Under the pieces are notes generated by a model. The model was not told where the DNA came from. It saw nothing but the letters and a program-made list of their open reading frames with translations, and did not search any database. A program made the translations under genes and the position numbers. From Kordiimonas pumila (GTDB lineage: Bacteria > Pseudomonadota > Alphaproteobacteria > Sphingomonadales > Kordiimonadaceae): a stretch of DNA of 64,000 bases. Shown in pieces: positions 1-9,430 of this stretch; within the stretch, counting starts at the first letter, position 1; each line of letters starts with the position of its first letter. The stretch spans positions 434,001-498,000 of the forward strand of contig NZ_CP061205.1 of assembly GCF_015240255.1 (NCBI RefSeq), read 5' to 3'.

Positions 1-918
1 CATCGCCTGAACAGTGCCCGCATAACGCGGTTGCCCAAGGACAAACATAAACTCATACACGCCGTCTGCAGCCAGTTCCCGCGTGTCAATGGCTTCCAAA
101 AGGTACGTACCGTTTTCATAGAGCAAGGTGACATGAACATCAAAAACAGTATCATCAGCGAATGGAACAGCATCAATGCCCCACGTATCCGCACCAACAG
201 CAATAACATTTTTACTGGCAAGATACTCAGCCCCCGCCCTATTCAGGCCCGGTTCGCCCGCACCAAAACGATCAGGGTCTTCATCCAGCAATGAGAGCCA
301 GCCAGTGTGCAAGATAACAACATCGCCTTGGCGAATTTCAACACCCTGCTGTTCAGCCACCGCTTTCAGTTCATCTACAGTAACAACTTCACCTTCCTTA
401 AGCCGCTCAACCCCACGGTATTTAGCAATATCTAACAAAATACCCCGCGTAACAATTGGGGGAATGTCAGCGGCACTTAGTTTTTTAACACCGGAAGGTG
501 TGACAAAATCGATTGCCTTATTTCCATTATAGAAAGTGCCGTTCTGGCCGGCATGGGCAAGGCCATCAATCTGAGTTCCAATGCCCATCCAGCCCGTAAT
601 CATGTCATCGAGGTAACTTGCTTTATTGGATCCAAGTGTCGCGCCACCGTATTGGCCCGGCATAAACACATTAACGGCTATCGTGCGCGGGGCAACTGCT
701 GGCGTTGAACTACTCACGGGAAGACCAAGGCCGTACACCTTACCATTTGTCACCAACCCTGCCGCTTTCAAAGCCAGCTCTGGTGTAAGATAGTTAGCTG
801 ATCCTATGGTATCATCCTTACCCCATTTTGAAGGGGCCTGATCCTCTGCACCTACAGGGCACAGAATGGCACCGCCAAGTACACATGTTAACAAAGCCTG
901 TTTTATTGATTTCATCAT
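1..918 (-). CDS. Cyclase-family metal-dependent hydrolase, secreted, 3' end off the window
   Basis: The protein runs off the left edge; about 305 residues are visible. A short hydrophobic N-terminus ending near CPVGA looks like a signal peptide, so an exported enzyme is likely. The segment GTQIDGLAH followed by G-FYNG matches the cyclase / kynurenine-formamidase-like superfamily (PF04199), whose Asp and His bind a metal and which hydrolyse amides or lactones. Three in-frame ATGs cluster at 915, 918 and 924; AGGAG at 926-930 fits the one at 918 best. It is the last visible gene of a minus-strand group (receptor, MFS transporter, cyclase) and may act on the same imported substrate. Family call is firm, substrate unknown. 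Confidence 0.85.
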   Translation of the reverse strand, partial: MMKSIKQALLTCVLGGAILCPVGAEDQAPSKWGKDDTIGSANYLTPELALKAAGLVTNGKVYGLGLPVSSSTPAVAPRTIAVNVFMPGQYGGATLGSNKASYLDDMITGWMGIGTQIDGLAHAGQNGTFYNGNKAIDFVTPSGVKKLSAADIPPIVTRGILLDIAKYRGVERLKEGEVVTVDELKAVAEQQGVEIRQGDVVILHTGWLSLLDEDPDRFGAGEPGLNRAGAEYLASKNVIAVGADTWGIDAVPFADDTVFDVHVTLLYENGTYLLEAIDTRELAADGVYEFMFVLGQPRYAGTVQAM

Positions 919-976
919 AGTCATGCTCCTTTAAGCTATAGTGGCAAAGTTTCTGCTTCCACAAGGACCGGCAGAA

Positions 977-2308
977 CTAACCCTTATTTTGGTTCAGCAT
1001 TTTCCGAAGGGGCTTCAGGGCAAGGTAGCACAAAACACATCCACCAATGCCTGCTATCGCCCCAACAACACCAATCGACTGCCCAACAGCATTGTCATTT
1101 TTAAAAACATAATCTGTAAACATCGCCACCGCTGTTGGCCCCACAGCAAGCCCAATAATGCTAGTGACAAACAGATAAACAGCAGAAACCTGAGCCCGGT
1201 AATGGGGCGGCGTTGCCATTTGAAGGGCTGCCACACCTGAGCCAAACGGGAAAGCAACCAGAAAGAAAACAACACCCACAAAGAAAAACGAAACAGCGAC
1301 AGAACCAGTCATTGTCGCACCCATCACAGCAGGCGCCAGCAAAATCGAACCCAGCCAAACACTACGCATCGCCCCGTCACTATAAGACCGGCTGTTTTGC
1401 AAGTAATCCGCTAAGCGCCCACCGGCAAATATGCCTAATGTACCAAATACCAATATAAGCACGCCTATATTGCGCGCCACTTCCCCAATTTGCATATCGT
1501 AAACGCGAACAAAATATGTCGGCAGCCAAGAAAATGTGCTGTAAGCAACTAGGGAAATCAGGCCCATTCCCAAAGCATGGCACAAATAAAACCGGGTGTG
1601 CCCGGCCATATAAGGCAGAACACCCCGCAAGAAAGAGGTCTCATGCTCTTCCAGCACCCCGCTTGATTTTCTCTCTGGCTCACGCACCCACTTTAAAATC
1701 ACAAGTGCCACCAGCACGCCAGGAAGGCCAACCACCAAAAAAGCAGCCTGCCAGCTAGAAATATCCCCTAAAACTGGTACGGATAATTGCCCAAGGCTAT
1801 CGATATAAGAAACCGTTGCACCGCCCAATATATAAGCAAGTCCAGAACCAATATACGGCCCAGCGCCGTAAACAGATAAAGCCGTGCTCAGGCGTTTTGC
1901 AGAAAAATAGTCGGTAATCATCGAATATGATGCAGGCGACAAAGCCGCTTCACCAACCCCAACACCCAAGCGCCCCAGAAACAGTGTCCAGTAGTTCTTA
2001 GAAATACCACAAAAGGCCGTCATAATAGACCAGATTGCAATGCCCCAAACAATGATATTCCGGCGCGAATGTTTATCGGCCCAGTTGGCGATACGAATAC
2101 CCATCAAGGTATAAAACAAAGCAAAGGCAAGCCCCTGCAACAGGCTCAATTGTGTATCCGATATATGCAAATCTTCGCGAATAGGGCCAACCATCAGCGA
2201 AATAATTTGCCGGTCAATAAAAGACAGCGTGTATGCAACAAGGAGCATTACCACGACAACCCATGGATACAGACCATTTCTTAAATCGGTAGTTTTCTGC
2301 TTACTCAT
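977..2308 (-). CDS. MFS transporter, spinster-like
   Basis: About 443 residues with twelve predicted membrane segments. The N-terminal SFIDRQIISLMVGPI and the first-loop motif with ADKHSRR belong to the MFS; FLGRLGVGVGEAALSPASYS is typical of the spinster-type branch common in alphaproteobacterial catabolic clusters. A longer reading frame to 2362 exists, but GGGAG upstream of ATG 2308 and the hydrophilic start MSKQKT favour 2308. It lies between the TonB-dependent receptor and the cyclase, all on the minus strand. A likely role is moving the cluster's substrate over the inner membrane once the receptor has brought it through the outer one; the solute cannot be read from sequence. Confidence 0.85.
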   Translation of the reverse strand: MSKQKTTDLRNGLYPWVVVVMLLVAYTLSFIDRQIISLMVGPIREDLHISDTQLSLLQGLAFALFYTLMGIRIANWADKHSRRNIIVWGIAIWSIMTAFCGISKNYWTLFLGRLGVGVGEAALSPASYSMITDYFSAKRLSTALSVYGAGPYIGSGLAYILGGATVSYIDSLGQLSVPVLGDISSWQAAFLVVGLPGVLVALVILKWVREPERKSSGVLEEHETSFLRGVLPYMAGHTRFYLCHALGMGLISLVAYSTFSWLPTYFVRVYDMQIGEVARNIGVLILVFGTLGIFAGGRLADYLQNSRSYSDGAMRSVWLGSILLAPAVMGATMTGSVAVSFFFVGVVFFLVAFPFGSGVAALQMATPPHYRAQVSAVYLFVTSIIGLAVGPTAVAMFTDYVFKNDNAVGQSIGVVGAIAGIGGCVLCYLALKPLRKMLNQNKG

Positions 2309-2397
2309 TCTCTTTACTCCCGCCTTTAAGAGAAAATAGCAGCGCCGATTTAAAGCCGACACTGCTATCTTATATCACCCTATGTCTTCAGTATTTC

Positions 2398-4701
2398 TTA
2401 CCAGTCATACCGCAGTGATACACCGTATGTACGTGGTGTATTGTAAAACACCGGGAAGGCACCAAAGAGTGAATAGCTACCAACAGAGAATGTCTGATTT
2501 GTAAGGTTTTTACCCCATACAGACAGTTCCCAGCCACCTTCCACATTTAGTAGGCTCAGGCGGGCATTCACCAGCACATACGAGTCCTGCGCAAGCCAAC
2601 CTAGGTTTTCAGCGTTCAGTTCGTAAGCGCCGTTATATTTACCGTCCACTTGAATTGTGGCTGTATAATTATCCGTGATAGGCTGTTCATAGCGCGCAAG
2701 TAGGGTGAAGGACTCGTTCGCTGCAAGCGGCAGTTCGTTACCGTCAAACAAAGCAAGTGCCGGATCTGTGCTATCCTCTTTCAGCTTGGTGTCAAGAAGC
2801 GTTGCAGAAGCCGCAAAATACAAGCTTTCTGTTGGCGCCCAGTTCAGATCAGCTTCAACACCATATACTTCAGCAGAATTCAGGTTAATAAGCTGGTTAA
2901 ATGGCAGGCCAGCATTACTAACACGCTGCACCCGTACTTGCGGTGCTGAATAATCATAATAGAATGCTGCACCATTAAAGCGCACCTGACCATCAGCGAG
3001 TGTCGTTTTCCAGCCAAACTCGTATGATTTCAATGTTTCTTCACCGTATGGGTCAAGCTGCTGACGTGTGAAAGAGAAGTCACCGTCATAACCACCGCTT
3101 TTGAAACCTTTAGAGTAGCTGGCATAAAGCAGGATATCTTCGGTTGCAAAATAATCGATACCAATGCGACCAGAAAGGTTTGAGCCACTCACCTTATCAT
3201 CGATAATTGCTTCATCCTCTGGATTAAGCCCAAAGTTAGCAATTGTCTCATTACCGAACTCATCAGTAAGCGTGTTAATGCTATTGAAATCACGTTGCTC
3301 GTATGTATAGCGAAGACCAAGTGTAAAGCGTAGTTTATCGCTAACAAAGTATTCTGCTTGGCCGTAAGCGGCGCCGTTGTCTGTTACCTGAGAAAACTCA
3401 TTCCGGCACTGCGCGCCAAGACCAATAAGCAAGTTCAGGTCACCACAGAAAACCTGATCAATTTCATCATGGCTATAATAAAGGCCGGCGATCCAGAACA
3501 GGTTACCCATCGTTGCATTCAGGCGAATTTCCTGACTGAACTGATCAAAATTAATGTCATACGCATTACTGAACACAAAGAACGCCGAACCATCAGCATC
3601 CGCAGACTGTTGCTTGCTGGCGCTTTCATAAGCTGTGATCGATGTAAAGGCTACGTCGCCAAGATCAAAATCAAACCGGGCAGAAGCACCAAAGTTTTTC
3701 TCGTCATTTTCACCAACATAGTCGTTGCTGACAGTAAATTCGTCACCGTCTGTGTCAGAATACCCAAACGCATCACCACAAAAACGTGGGTCTGAGAAAT
3801 CACCGCCAGTTGCTGTTGCTTCACACGTGCCGCTCACACCTGCAAGCTGCGTAAACCCAATCGGCGTTACCGGCAGTGTATCCGCACTTCTTTCACCGCC
3901 GTGAATGTTCAACAAGAGTGTCGCATTATCACCGAGGTCAATTTCTGTTAGCAAACGACCAGCCCAGTTAAAATCTTCACCGACGTTGCTTTTTACATTT
4001 TGGAAGTTAGGAGCAGGCCCAAATGGGTTCTGGGCATCTGTGAAGGTATTTGTGTAAATACCCTTGTCCTGATTGGAAAACTTACCAGCAAGACGCATTC
4101 TAACACCGTCAGTAACAGGGCCACCAATTGCTAAAGCGCCGTCAATTGTCTGGTAATTGCCATAGCCAATTTCGGCATAGCCTTCAAACTCGTCAGATGG
4201 GCGCTTGGTTGTATAGCTAACCGCACCGCCCGTCGTGTTACGGCCAAACAGAGTACCTTGTGGACCTTTCAACACTTCGACACGTTCCACATCGAAAATC
4301 TGAAAACCTGTTACAATGTTGGAACCAAGGTAAACTTCGTCAATGTAAACTGCTGCCGTTGGCGCTGTGTTTGGTGCAAAATCCTGCGTACCAACGCCGC
4401 GCACCACAAAAGATGGCTGGCTTTTACCGCGGTAGTTATAAATTTGAACGCCGGATACTGAATCCGCAATACCATCAGCTGATGACACACGCAGTGACCT
4501 AAGCTCTTCACCGCCAAAGGCTGCTACAGCAATACCAACATCCTGAACATTCTGTTCACGCTTTTGAGCGGTAACAACAATTTCCTCAAGACGAAACGGC
4601 TCATTACTCTCAGACTGCGCTATAACTGGTGACACAGACATCAGTGCCGTCCCCGCCATAATGCTCCCAATAAATAAAGAACTCTTTTTGAAAGCCTTCA
4701 T
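2398..4701 (-). CDS. TonB-dependent outer-membrane receptor
   Basis: About 767 residues: signal peptide, a TonB-box-like segment EEIVVTAQKREQ, a plug domain (RGVGTQDF, then VERVEVLKGPQGTLFGRNTTGG, residues about 45-170) and a 22-strand barrel ending in the aromatic terminus YGVSLRYDW. The plug type is that of CirA/FyuA-like and sphingomonad catabolic receptors rather than classic siderophore receptors. ATG 4701 has AAGGAAG five bases upstream; the GTG one codon earlier is less likely. The promoter region holds a 33-bp operator-like palindrome (4807-4839). First gene of the receptor-MFS-cyclase unit, probably for uptake of the compound degraded by the neighbouring enzymes. Confidence 0.92.
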   Translation of the reverse strand: MKAFKKSSLFIGSIMAGTALMSVSPVIAQSESNEPFRLEEIVVTAQKREQNVQDVGIAVAAFGGEELRSLRVSSADGIADSVSGVQIYNYRGKSQPSFVVRGVGTQDFAPNTAPTAAVYIDEVYLGSNIVTGFQIFDVERVEVLKGPQGTLFGRNTTGGAVSYTTKRPSDEFEGYAEIGYGNYQTIDGALAIGGPVTDGVRMRLAGKFSNQDKGIYTNTFTDAQNPFGPAPNFQNVKSNVGEDFNWAGRLLTEIDLGDNATLLLNIHGGERSADTLPVTPIGFTQLAGVSGTCEATATGGDFSDPRFCGDAFGYSDTDGDEFTVSNDYVGENDEKNFGASARFDFDLGDVAFTSITAYESASKQQSADADGSAFFVFSNAYDINFDQFSQEIRLNATMGNLFWIAGLYYSHDEIDQVFCGDLNLLIGLGAQCRNEFSQVTDNGAAYGQAEYFVSDKLRFTLGLRYTYEQRDFNSINTLTDEFGNETIANFGLNPEDEAIIDDKVSGSNLSGRIGIDYFATEDILLYASYSKGFKSGGYDGDFSFTRQQLDPYGEETLKSYEFGWKTTLADGQVRFNGAAFYYDYSAPQVRVQRVSNAGLPFNQLINLNSAEVYGVEADLNWAPTESLYFAASATLLDTKLKEDSTDPALALFDGNELPLAANESFTLLARYEQPITDNYTATIQVDGKYNGAYELNAENLGWLAQDSYVLVNARLSLLNVEGGWELSVWGKNLTNQTFSVGSYSLFGAFPVFYNTPRTYGVSLRYDW

Positions 4702-4784
4702 CACTACTTCCTTCCCCTAGTAAATATGGCCAAATGTTTTTTGACCGCTTGTTGTAATTCCCCGCATCAAAGCCAATAAATTTC

Positions 4785-4839
4785 ATATTACGCAATTATT
4801 TCACAATGTCAATATGTGAAAGAATATCAAATAATGAAA
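4785..4839 (-). promoter_or_regulatory. Promoter of the receptor gene with operator-like palindrome
   Basis: On the minus strand a perfect TTGACA (-35, 4807-4812) lies 16 bases before TAATAT (-10, 4785-4790). The -35 box is one arm of a 33-bp imperfect palindrome (4807-4839): TGTCAATAT, TGAAA at 4817-4821, TATCA at 4825-4829, and ATGAAA on the far side. The same layout recurs at 8194-8226 and 12875-12907. An extra half-site TTGTGAAATA (minus strand) falls in the spacer at 4797-4806. Overlap with the -35 suggests repression; binding by the nearby IclR protein is inference. Confidence 0.6.
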
Positions 4840-4864
4840 TTATCGCCTTGTTTTAACCACACCT

Positions 4865-6358
4865 TTAGGCGAGATTGCCTATTCCCACATACTGCGTGGT
4901 CAGATATTCCTCTATGCCTTCTGCGCCGCCCTCTCGGCCTATACCTGAAAGTTTAACGCCGCCGAACGGCGCAGCAGGGTCAGAAATAACCCCAGCGTTA
5001 ATGCCCAACATACCGGTGTCTATTTCAGACTTTATGCGCATCGCCCTATCAAGGTCGCTCGTATAAACATACGCGGCGAGGCCATATTCACTGGCATTTG
5101 CATGCGCAATGACTTCTTGCTCACTTGAAAAACCACAAATAGGTGCAACAGGCCCAAAAATTTCTTCCTGCATCACACGAGCATCAGCTGGCACATTCAC
5201 CAAAATTGTCGGTGGGTAAAAATAGCCCGCACCATCAATGACAGCCCCGCCCTGCACAAGCCTTGCGCCACGGCCAACTGCATCCAGAACCAGCTTGTGT
5301 ACATTCTCTCTGGCAACTGCACTGATAAGCGGCCCTATTATATCGCCTTCGATCGTACCGCGACCAATTGGCAGCGCAGCAAACCTCTGCCTGAGCTTTT
5401 CGGTAAACTCTTCCACAAGTGTGGCATGAACATAAAAACGGTTCGCGGCTGTACAGGCCTGCCCTATGTTGCGCAGTTTTGCCTGAACAGCACCTTCAAC
5501 TGCAGCACCCACATCTGCATCTTCAAACACTATGAACGGCGCATTACCACCCAGCTCCATAGATATACGCAGTACGTTTTCTGCAGCGCCGACCAAAAGA
5601 ATCTTGCCCACCCGGGTAGACCCCGTGAAAGAAATCTTTTTTAGCTTGTTATCTTTCAGCAACGCACCAACAACTTCACTCGAATGCGTGGTTGTAATTA
5701 GATTCAACACACCCGGAGGCAGGCCCACATCGTGCATGAGTGACACAAACATGCCTGCCGTAAGCGGTGTAAGCTCAGCAGGCTTTAAAACCATCGTACA
5801 CCCAGCAGCCACAGCCGGACCCACTTTACGGGTAATCATCGCAAGCGGGAAATTCCACGGCGTCACCAATAGGCAAGGGCCTACAGGCTTTTTACTAATC
5901 AAATGTTGCAGCTTACCGTTTGGCGCCAACTGATAGCGGCCCTGTATGCGAACTGCCTCCTCAGAAAACCAGCGCAAAAACTCAGCTGCATACAAAACTT
6001 CGCCGCGTGCATCCTGCAAGGACTTTCCCATTTCCTGTGCAATAACACGGGCGAATGTATCTGCCTCATCAATCAAGCGGTCATATGCTCTGCGAAGAAT
6101 TTCACTGCGCGCACGTGGGGGCCATGCAGCCCACTCGCCTTGTGCCTCATGCGCCGCATGTAGAGCCGCCAAGCTATCAGCAGGCGCCGCATCAGCAACA
6201 TGAGCCAAGACTTTCCCTGTTGACGGATCTTCAACAGGGAAAGTAGCCCCAGTGGCCGCATCCTGCCAAACACCCCCCACCATTAATTGTGGGCATATCT
6301 GTGCCAATGCTTTTCTCTCCAGAAACTCTACAATGCTATTCTGGTCAGGTGCATTCAC
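4865..6358 (-). CDS. NAD(P)-dependent aldehyde dehydrogenase, succinate-semialdehyde-type
   Basis: A full-length 497-residue ALDH. Visible motifs: VTPWNFPLAM (cofactor loop), FTGSTRVGK, the glutamate motif MELGGNAPF, the catalytic Cys in NIGQACTAANRFYVH, and EEIFGPVAP. The fold subgroup is GabD-like (succinate / glutarate semialdehyde), but such enzymes accept many aldehydes. The only in-frame start near the family N-terminus is GTG 6358, with AGGG about nine bases upstream. It follows the ThDP enzyme by 11 bases, so the two are cotranscribed; oxidation of an aldehyde released by that enzyme is a reasonable inference. Confidence 0.88.
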   Translation of the reverse strand: MNAPDQNSIVEFLERKALAQICPQLMVGGVWQDAATGATFPVEDPSTGKVLAHVADAAPADSLAALHAAHEAQGEWAAWPPRARSEILRRAYDRLIDEADTFARVIAQEMGKSLQDARGEVLYAAEFLRWFSEEAVRIQGRYQLAPNGKLQHLISKKPVGPCLLVTPWNFPLAMITRKVGPAVAAGCTMVLKPAELTPLTAGMFVSLMHDVGLPPGVLNLITTTHSSEVVGALLKDNKLKKISFTGSTRVGKILLVGAAENVLRISMELGGNAPFIVFEDADVGAAVEGAVQAKLRNIGQACTAANRFYVHATLVEEFTEKLRQRFAALPIGRGTIEGDIIGPLISAVARENVHKLVLDAVGRGARLVQGGAVIDGAGYFYPPTILVNVPADARVMQEEIFGPVAPICGFSSEQEVIAHANASEYGLAAYVYTSDLDRAMRIKSEIDTGMLGINAGVISDPAAPFGGVKLSGIGREGGAEGIEEYLTTQYVGIGNLA

Positions 6359-6369
6359 AGTTTCACACC

Positions 6370-8106
6370 CTATACTTTTGCTAACTTTTTGGGTGCTGGT
6401 TGCACGTTGACAAGATCTGCGTTCCCGTCAAAAATCCGCAGTGGCCCCGCCGCATCAGCGCTACTGATAACATCAATTAGTGTCACTTTATCCGAAGCAA
6501 GAGCACGCTTTAATGCAGGCGCAAAATCTTCCGGATCCTCAATACGGATTCCTTCCGCACCCACGGACCGCGCAACAGCAGCATGGTCAACAGCAGCAAA
6601 TTCAATACCTGTCGTTGTTTTGCCAAACCCCAGCGCTTCACCGTGCTTTTGCATTGCAAGCTGCGCGTTATTCAACACAATAACAACAACAGGAATTTCT
6701 TCCCGCACGGCCATTTCAAGCTCAGCCCATACATGTGCAAAACCACCGTCCCCAACAAGCGCAATTGCCTTAGCTTCCGGACGCCCCAACTTTGCACCCA
6801 CAGCGAACGGGAAACCCCAACCAAGCCCAGCTAACCCGCGCGGCGTCAAAAACCGCTGCCCAGCCTTGCGGGCTGTTAAATACCCCAGCACCCAAACCGA
6901 CGAGTAGCTTGCATCAGCCACAACAATGTCATTTGGTGAAATAAGCTTGTCTAATTCAGACATCAAACGCTGCGGCATCACCGGCTTTGCTGTCGACTGA
7001 CATACAGGCGCGATTGCCTGAGCCCGCGCCTTGCGCCCCGCAACAATATCGGCTTTTATCTTGGCACTTTTCTTGTGTCGCTTAGACAAATCTTCATATT
7101 CTAGCGCCGTCGCAAGATCAGCAACAGCAGACCTTGCATCACCAACGACCCTAAGCGCTTCGTATGTGCGGCCAACTTCTGTACCATCAACATCAATATG
7201 GATATAATTTGCTGTCGGTGATGTTAGGGTCCAGGAATCTGTTCCATTTTCATTTGTACGCGTCCCAATAAACAGAACAACATCTGCATTCTTAATTAGG
7301 TCACGGTGGGCATAAGCAGGCCCATTTTCACCTGTAATATTGGCGGCAACACCCATGGAAAGCTCGCTGGTTTCATCAACCGAGCCTTTACCCATATTTG
7401 TTGTCGCAACAGGAATTTGACCCACTTCAATCAGTCGCGCCAGCTCATTTGATGCTTGCGATGCAAGTACACCACCGCCAGCAATCACTAACGGCGATTC
7501 CGCTTCTGCCAGCATCCTTGCAGCAGCTGATACAGCAGCAGCCTCTGGGCGCGGCCGATCAAGTGGGAAGCTACCCAAATTTTGCTGCCGTTTAAATGCT
7601 GGTGGGTTGCTGGGCATGCGCAGTACGTCTTTTGCTAACAATAACACAACAGGCCCTGGCTTGCCGCTGTTCGCTGCCATCATAGCCAGATCAATATACT
7701 CAGCGGCGCGGTTAGGATCATCTAGTCTGCGAATCCACTTTGACACGCCCTGAAAAAGAGCAAAATGATCATATTCTTGGAATGCATTCCTATCGCGTTC
7801 GCTTGCTGGCACTTCCTGAACCAGTACCAGCATAGGAATAGAGACGGTTAGCGCTTCAGCCATCGGCGCAACCATAAGCGTTGCAGCTGGGCCATTCTGG
7901 GCAGCCACAACACCAATCTTATTTGTCACACGCGCATAGGCATCCGCCATCGCACCTGCGGCATTCTCTGTCCGGTACAAAAGTTGACGAATACCTTCCG
8001 CTTCAGCAGCCAACATCAGGGCTGTGGGATTGCTCTGACCAAAAATATACTCAACACCGTGACGCGTAAGAGCCGAGGCAATCGCCCCTGCAACAGTCTG
8101 GTTCAT
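6370..8106 (-). CDS. ThDP-dependent lyase/decarboxylase (acetolactate-synthase superfamily)
   Basis: About 578 residues with three domains: an N-terminal PYR domain with the catalytic Glu (about residue 47, in YRTENAAGAMADAY), a central domain, and a C-terminal PP domain with the GDGGF...NN diphosphate/Mg site (about residues 445-475). Related enzymes include acetolactate synthase, benzoylformate decarboxylase and benzaldehyde lyase. No small regulatory subunit is nearby and the setting is catabolic, so a decarboxylase or C-C lyase role is more likely than valine synthesis. AGGAG seven bases before ATG 8106 fixes the start; a TTG one codon earlier is unlikely. Upstream is an operator-like palindrome at 8194-8226. 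Confidence 0.8.
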   Translation of the reverse strand: MNQTVAGAIASALTRHGVEYIFGQSNPTALMLAAEAEGIRQLLYRTENAAGAMADAYARVTNKIGVVAAQNGPAATLMVAPMAEALTVSIPMLVLVQEVPASERDRNAFQEYDHFALFQGVSKWIRRLDDPNRAAEYIDLAMMAANSGKPGPVVLLLAKDVLRMPSNPPAFKRQQNLGSFPLDRPRPEAAAVSAAARMLAEAESPLVIAGGGVLASQASNELARLIEVGQIPVATTNMGKGSVDETSELSMGVAANITGENGPAYAHRDLIKNADVVLFIGTRTNENGTDSWTLTSPTANYIHIDVDGTEVGRTYEALRVVGDARSAVADLATALEYEDLSKRHKKSAKIKADIVAGRKARAQAIAPVCQSTAKPVMPQRLMSELDKLISPNDIVVADASYSSVWVLGYLTARKAGQRFLTPRGLAGLGWGFPFAVGAKLGRPEAKAIALVGDGGFAHVWAELEMAVREEIPVVVIVLNNAQLAMQKHGEALGFGKTTTGIEFAAVDHAAVARSVGAEGIRIEDPEDFAPALKRALASDKVTLIDVISSADAAGPLRIFDGNADLVNVQPAPKKLAKV

Positions 8107-8193
8107 CAAATTTCTCCTTCCAGCGTAGCCGGGTGAGGCGTCATGGACCCCGTACTTTTACGTCACCTTCCTTGAAAATATCCGCCCCGGTTA

Positions 8194-8226
8194 TTTTATA
8201 TTGTGAAATATTTTCATTATTTGACA
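8194..8226. promoter_or_regulatory. Operator-like palindrome upstream of the ThDP enzyme gene
   Basis: TGAAA-TAT-TTTCA at 8204-8216 is the same core as at 12885-12897, and TTGACA at 8221-8226 holds the same offset from the centre (+11 to +16) as at 12902-12907. The left arm is degenerate (TTTTAT). The site lies 88-120 bases before the ThDP gene start. No good -10 can be placed behind TTGACA on the plus strand, and the minus-strand promoter is not obvious. Confidence 0.55.
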
Positions 8227-8498
8227 TAATAAAAAGCGTTAGTAAAGGAATTTTTTTTATGTGCGTCGTGGATCACTTCGGGAAAAATGCACAGGGAAAA
8301 TGCACCACAAAGGGCACCGTGCACTCGCAAAAAGCACGCCTTATATGGATAAAAAATATTACTTTTCAGATAGTTACAGAGGATATAAATTTTGACGGCA
8401 CAAAAGCATAGTAAAGGAACAAGCTATCATATTGCTTGGCCAAGGGCCGAATGTACTGGCCGCAGACTAAACTGAAAAATCAGCGATAATGGATGTTT
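8227..8498. other. Intergenic stretch downstream of iclR
   Basis: AT-rich DNA between the operator and the 3' end of the IclR gene. A 50-codon plus-strand reading frame at 8260-8411, preceded by AAGGAA, exists, but its protein resembles nothing I know and it includes a short repeated AAAATGCAC. I do not call it a gene. No convincing terminator was seen. Confidence 0.3.
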
Positions 8499-9266
8499 TT
8501 ACTTGTCGGAAATATTCTTAAGCAGTTGGGTTGCCTCAGCAGCGCCTGCCAAAACAGCATTGATAAAACTGTCCCGCGACTTATCCATCCGGAAAGTAGG
8601 CGTTACAATGCCCACAGCCCCGATAACAGTGCCTGACGCATCAAAGATAGGAGCACCAATCGAAATGATACCTTCTTCAGTCTGATCATCTACGGACCAA
8701 CCGCGAGCGACAATCTGAGGTAACTCTTTTTCGAGTGTTTTATATATAGTTTTGCGTTGCCGCTCTGGTGTGTTTGCAAGACATGCTTCCAGAATGTCGC
8801 TTCTTGTTGTCTCATCCACATGAGCTAAAACGGCCTTGCCTGCTGCACGCCGATATTCATGGCCCTGCAAGCCAACAAACAAGCCCGCAACCCTTAATCT
8901 GTGCGTTCCCTCGATCAACACCTTAAGAATAACATTCTTGCCGTCTCTCAGGGACAAAAAGGACGTTTCCAGTGTTTGCGAAGCAATACGTTTCACGACG
9001 CCCGCCAAATATTCTTCGGTATCCAAAGACCTTTGATAACTACGAAAGAGAATACCAACGCTTTCGCCCAGCTCCAGTTGGCCGTCAGCACCGCGCTTTA
9101 TATAATCGCGAGCAACCAACGTCCGAAGTAGGTGATAACAGGTGGTAATATTCAGATTCAGGCCCTTAGAGACTTCTCGAATACTGGGAGGCTCTGCTGC
9201 GGCCGCCACAAATTCCAGAAATGATATCGCACGATCAACTGTCTGAAGTGTATTCTGATTATCCAT
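8499..9266 (-). CDS. IclR-family transcriptional regulator
   Basis: A 255-residue protein of normal IclR length. An N-terminal winged helix (about residues 8-70, with TVDRAISFLEFV and NLNITTCYHLLRTL) is followed by the IclR effector-binding domain (EYRRAAGKAVLAH, RGWSVDDQTEEGIISIGAPIF, AVGIVTPTFRMD). These proteins act as dimers or tetramers and sense small organic acids or aromatics. It sits inside the catabolic cluster, so it is the natural regulator of the shared 33-bp palindromes; this is inference. Its leader contains a 14-bp inverted repeat that could allow self-control. Confidence 0.93.
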   Translation of the reverse strand: MDNQNTLQTVDRAISFLEFVAAAAEPPSIREVSKGLNLNITTCYHLLRTLVARDYIKRGADGQLELGESVGILFRSYQRSLDTEEYLAGVVKRIASQTLETSFLSLRDGKNVILKVLIEGTHRLRVAGLFVGLQGHEYRRAAGKAVLAHVDETTRSDILEACLANTPERQRKTIYKTLEKELPQIVARGWSVDDQTEEGIISIGAPIFDASGTVIGAVGIVTPTFRMDKSRDSFINAVLAGAAEATQLLKNISDK

Positions 9267-9386
9267 ACCAAATGCCCACTACAAATATGCACAGCAATGT
9301 GTACCTCAACGCGAAGGGGTAAATGATCCACTGGTTAGCGTCAAGTTCTATATATGAAATATGATCACTTCCTGCAGGTCTCACCC

Positions 9387-9430
9387 ATATAGTGAAATCA
9401 CATGATATGCTCAACATGATTTCACTATAT
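9387..9430. repeat. 14-bp perfect inverted repeat at the SDR 3' end and iclR leader
   Basis: ATATAGTGAAATCA (9387-9400) and its exact complement TGATTTCACTATAT (9417-9430) are separated by 16 bases. The right arm contains the SDR stop codon (9425-9427). The arms hold GTGAAAT, resembling the half-site of the cluster operators, so an IclR binding site is plausible. A hairpin terminator is less likely: the stem is AT-rich and no U-run follows. Confidence 0.5.

Noticed and set aside
3358-3795. 145-codon plus-strand frame inside the TonB receptor gene
   Set aside because: Antisense shadow of a well-supported receptor; no family character.
6287-6907. 206-codon plus-strand frame over the ALDH/ThDP gene junction
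   Set aside because: Low-complexity Ser/Ala-rich shadow opposite two well-supported enzymes.
8260-8411. 50-codon plus-strand frame behind the 8194 operator
   Set aside because: No recognisable protein features, a poor promoter, and a repeated low-complexity segment; chance frame more likely.
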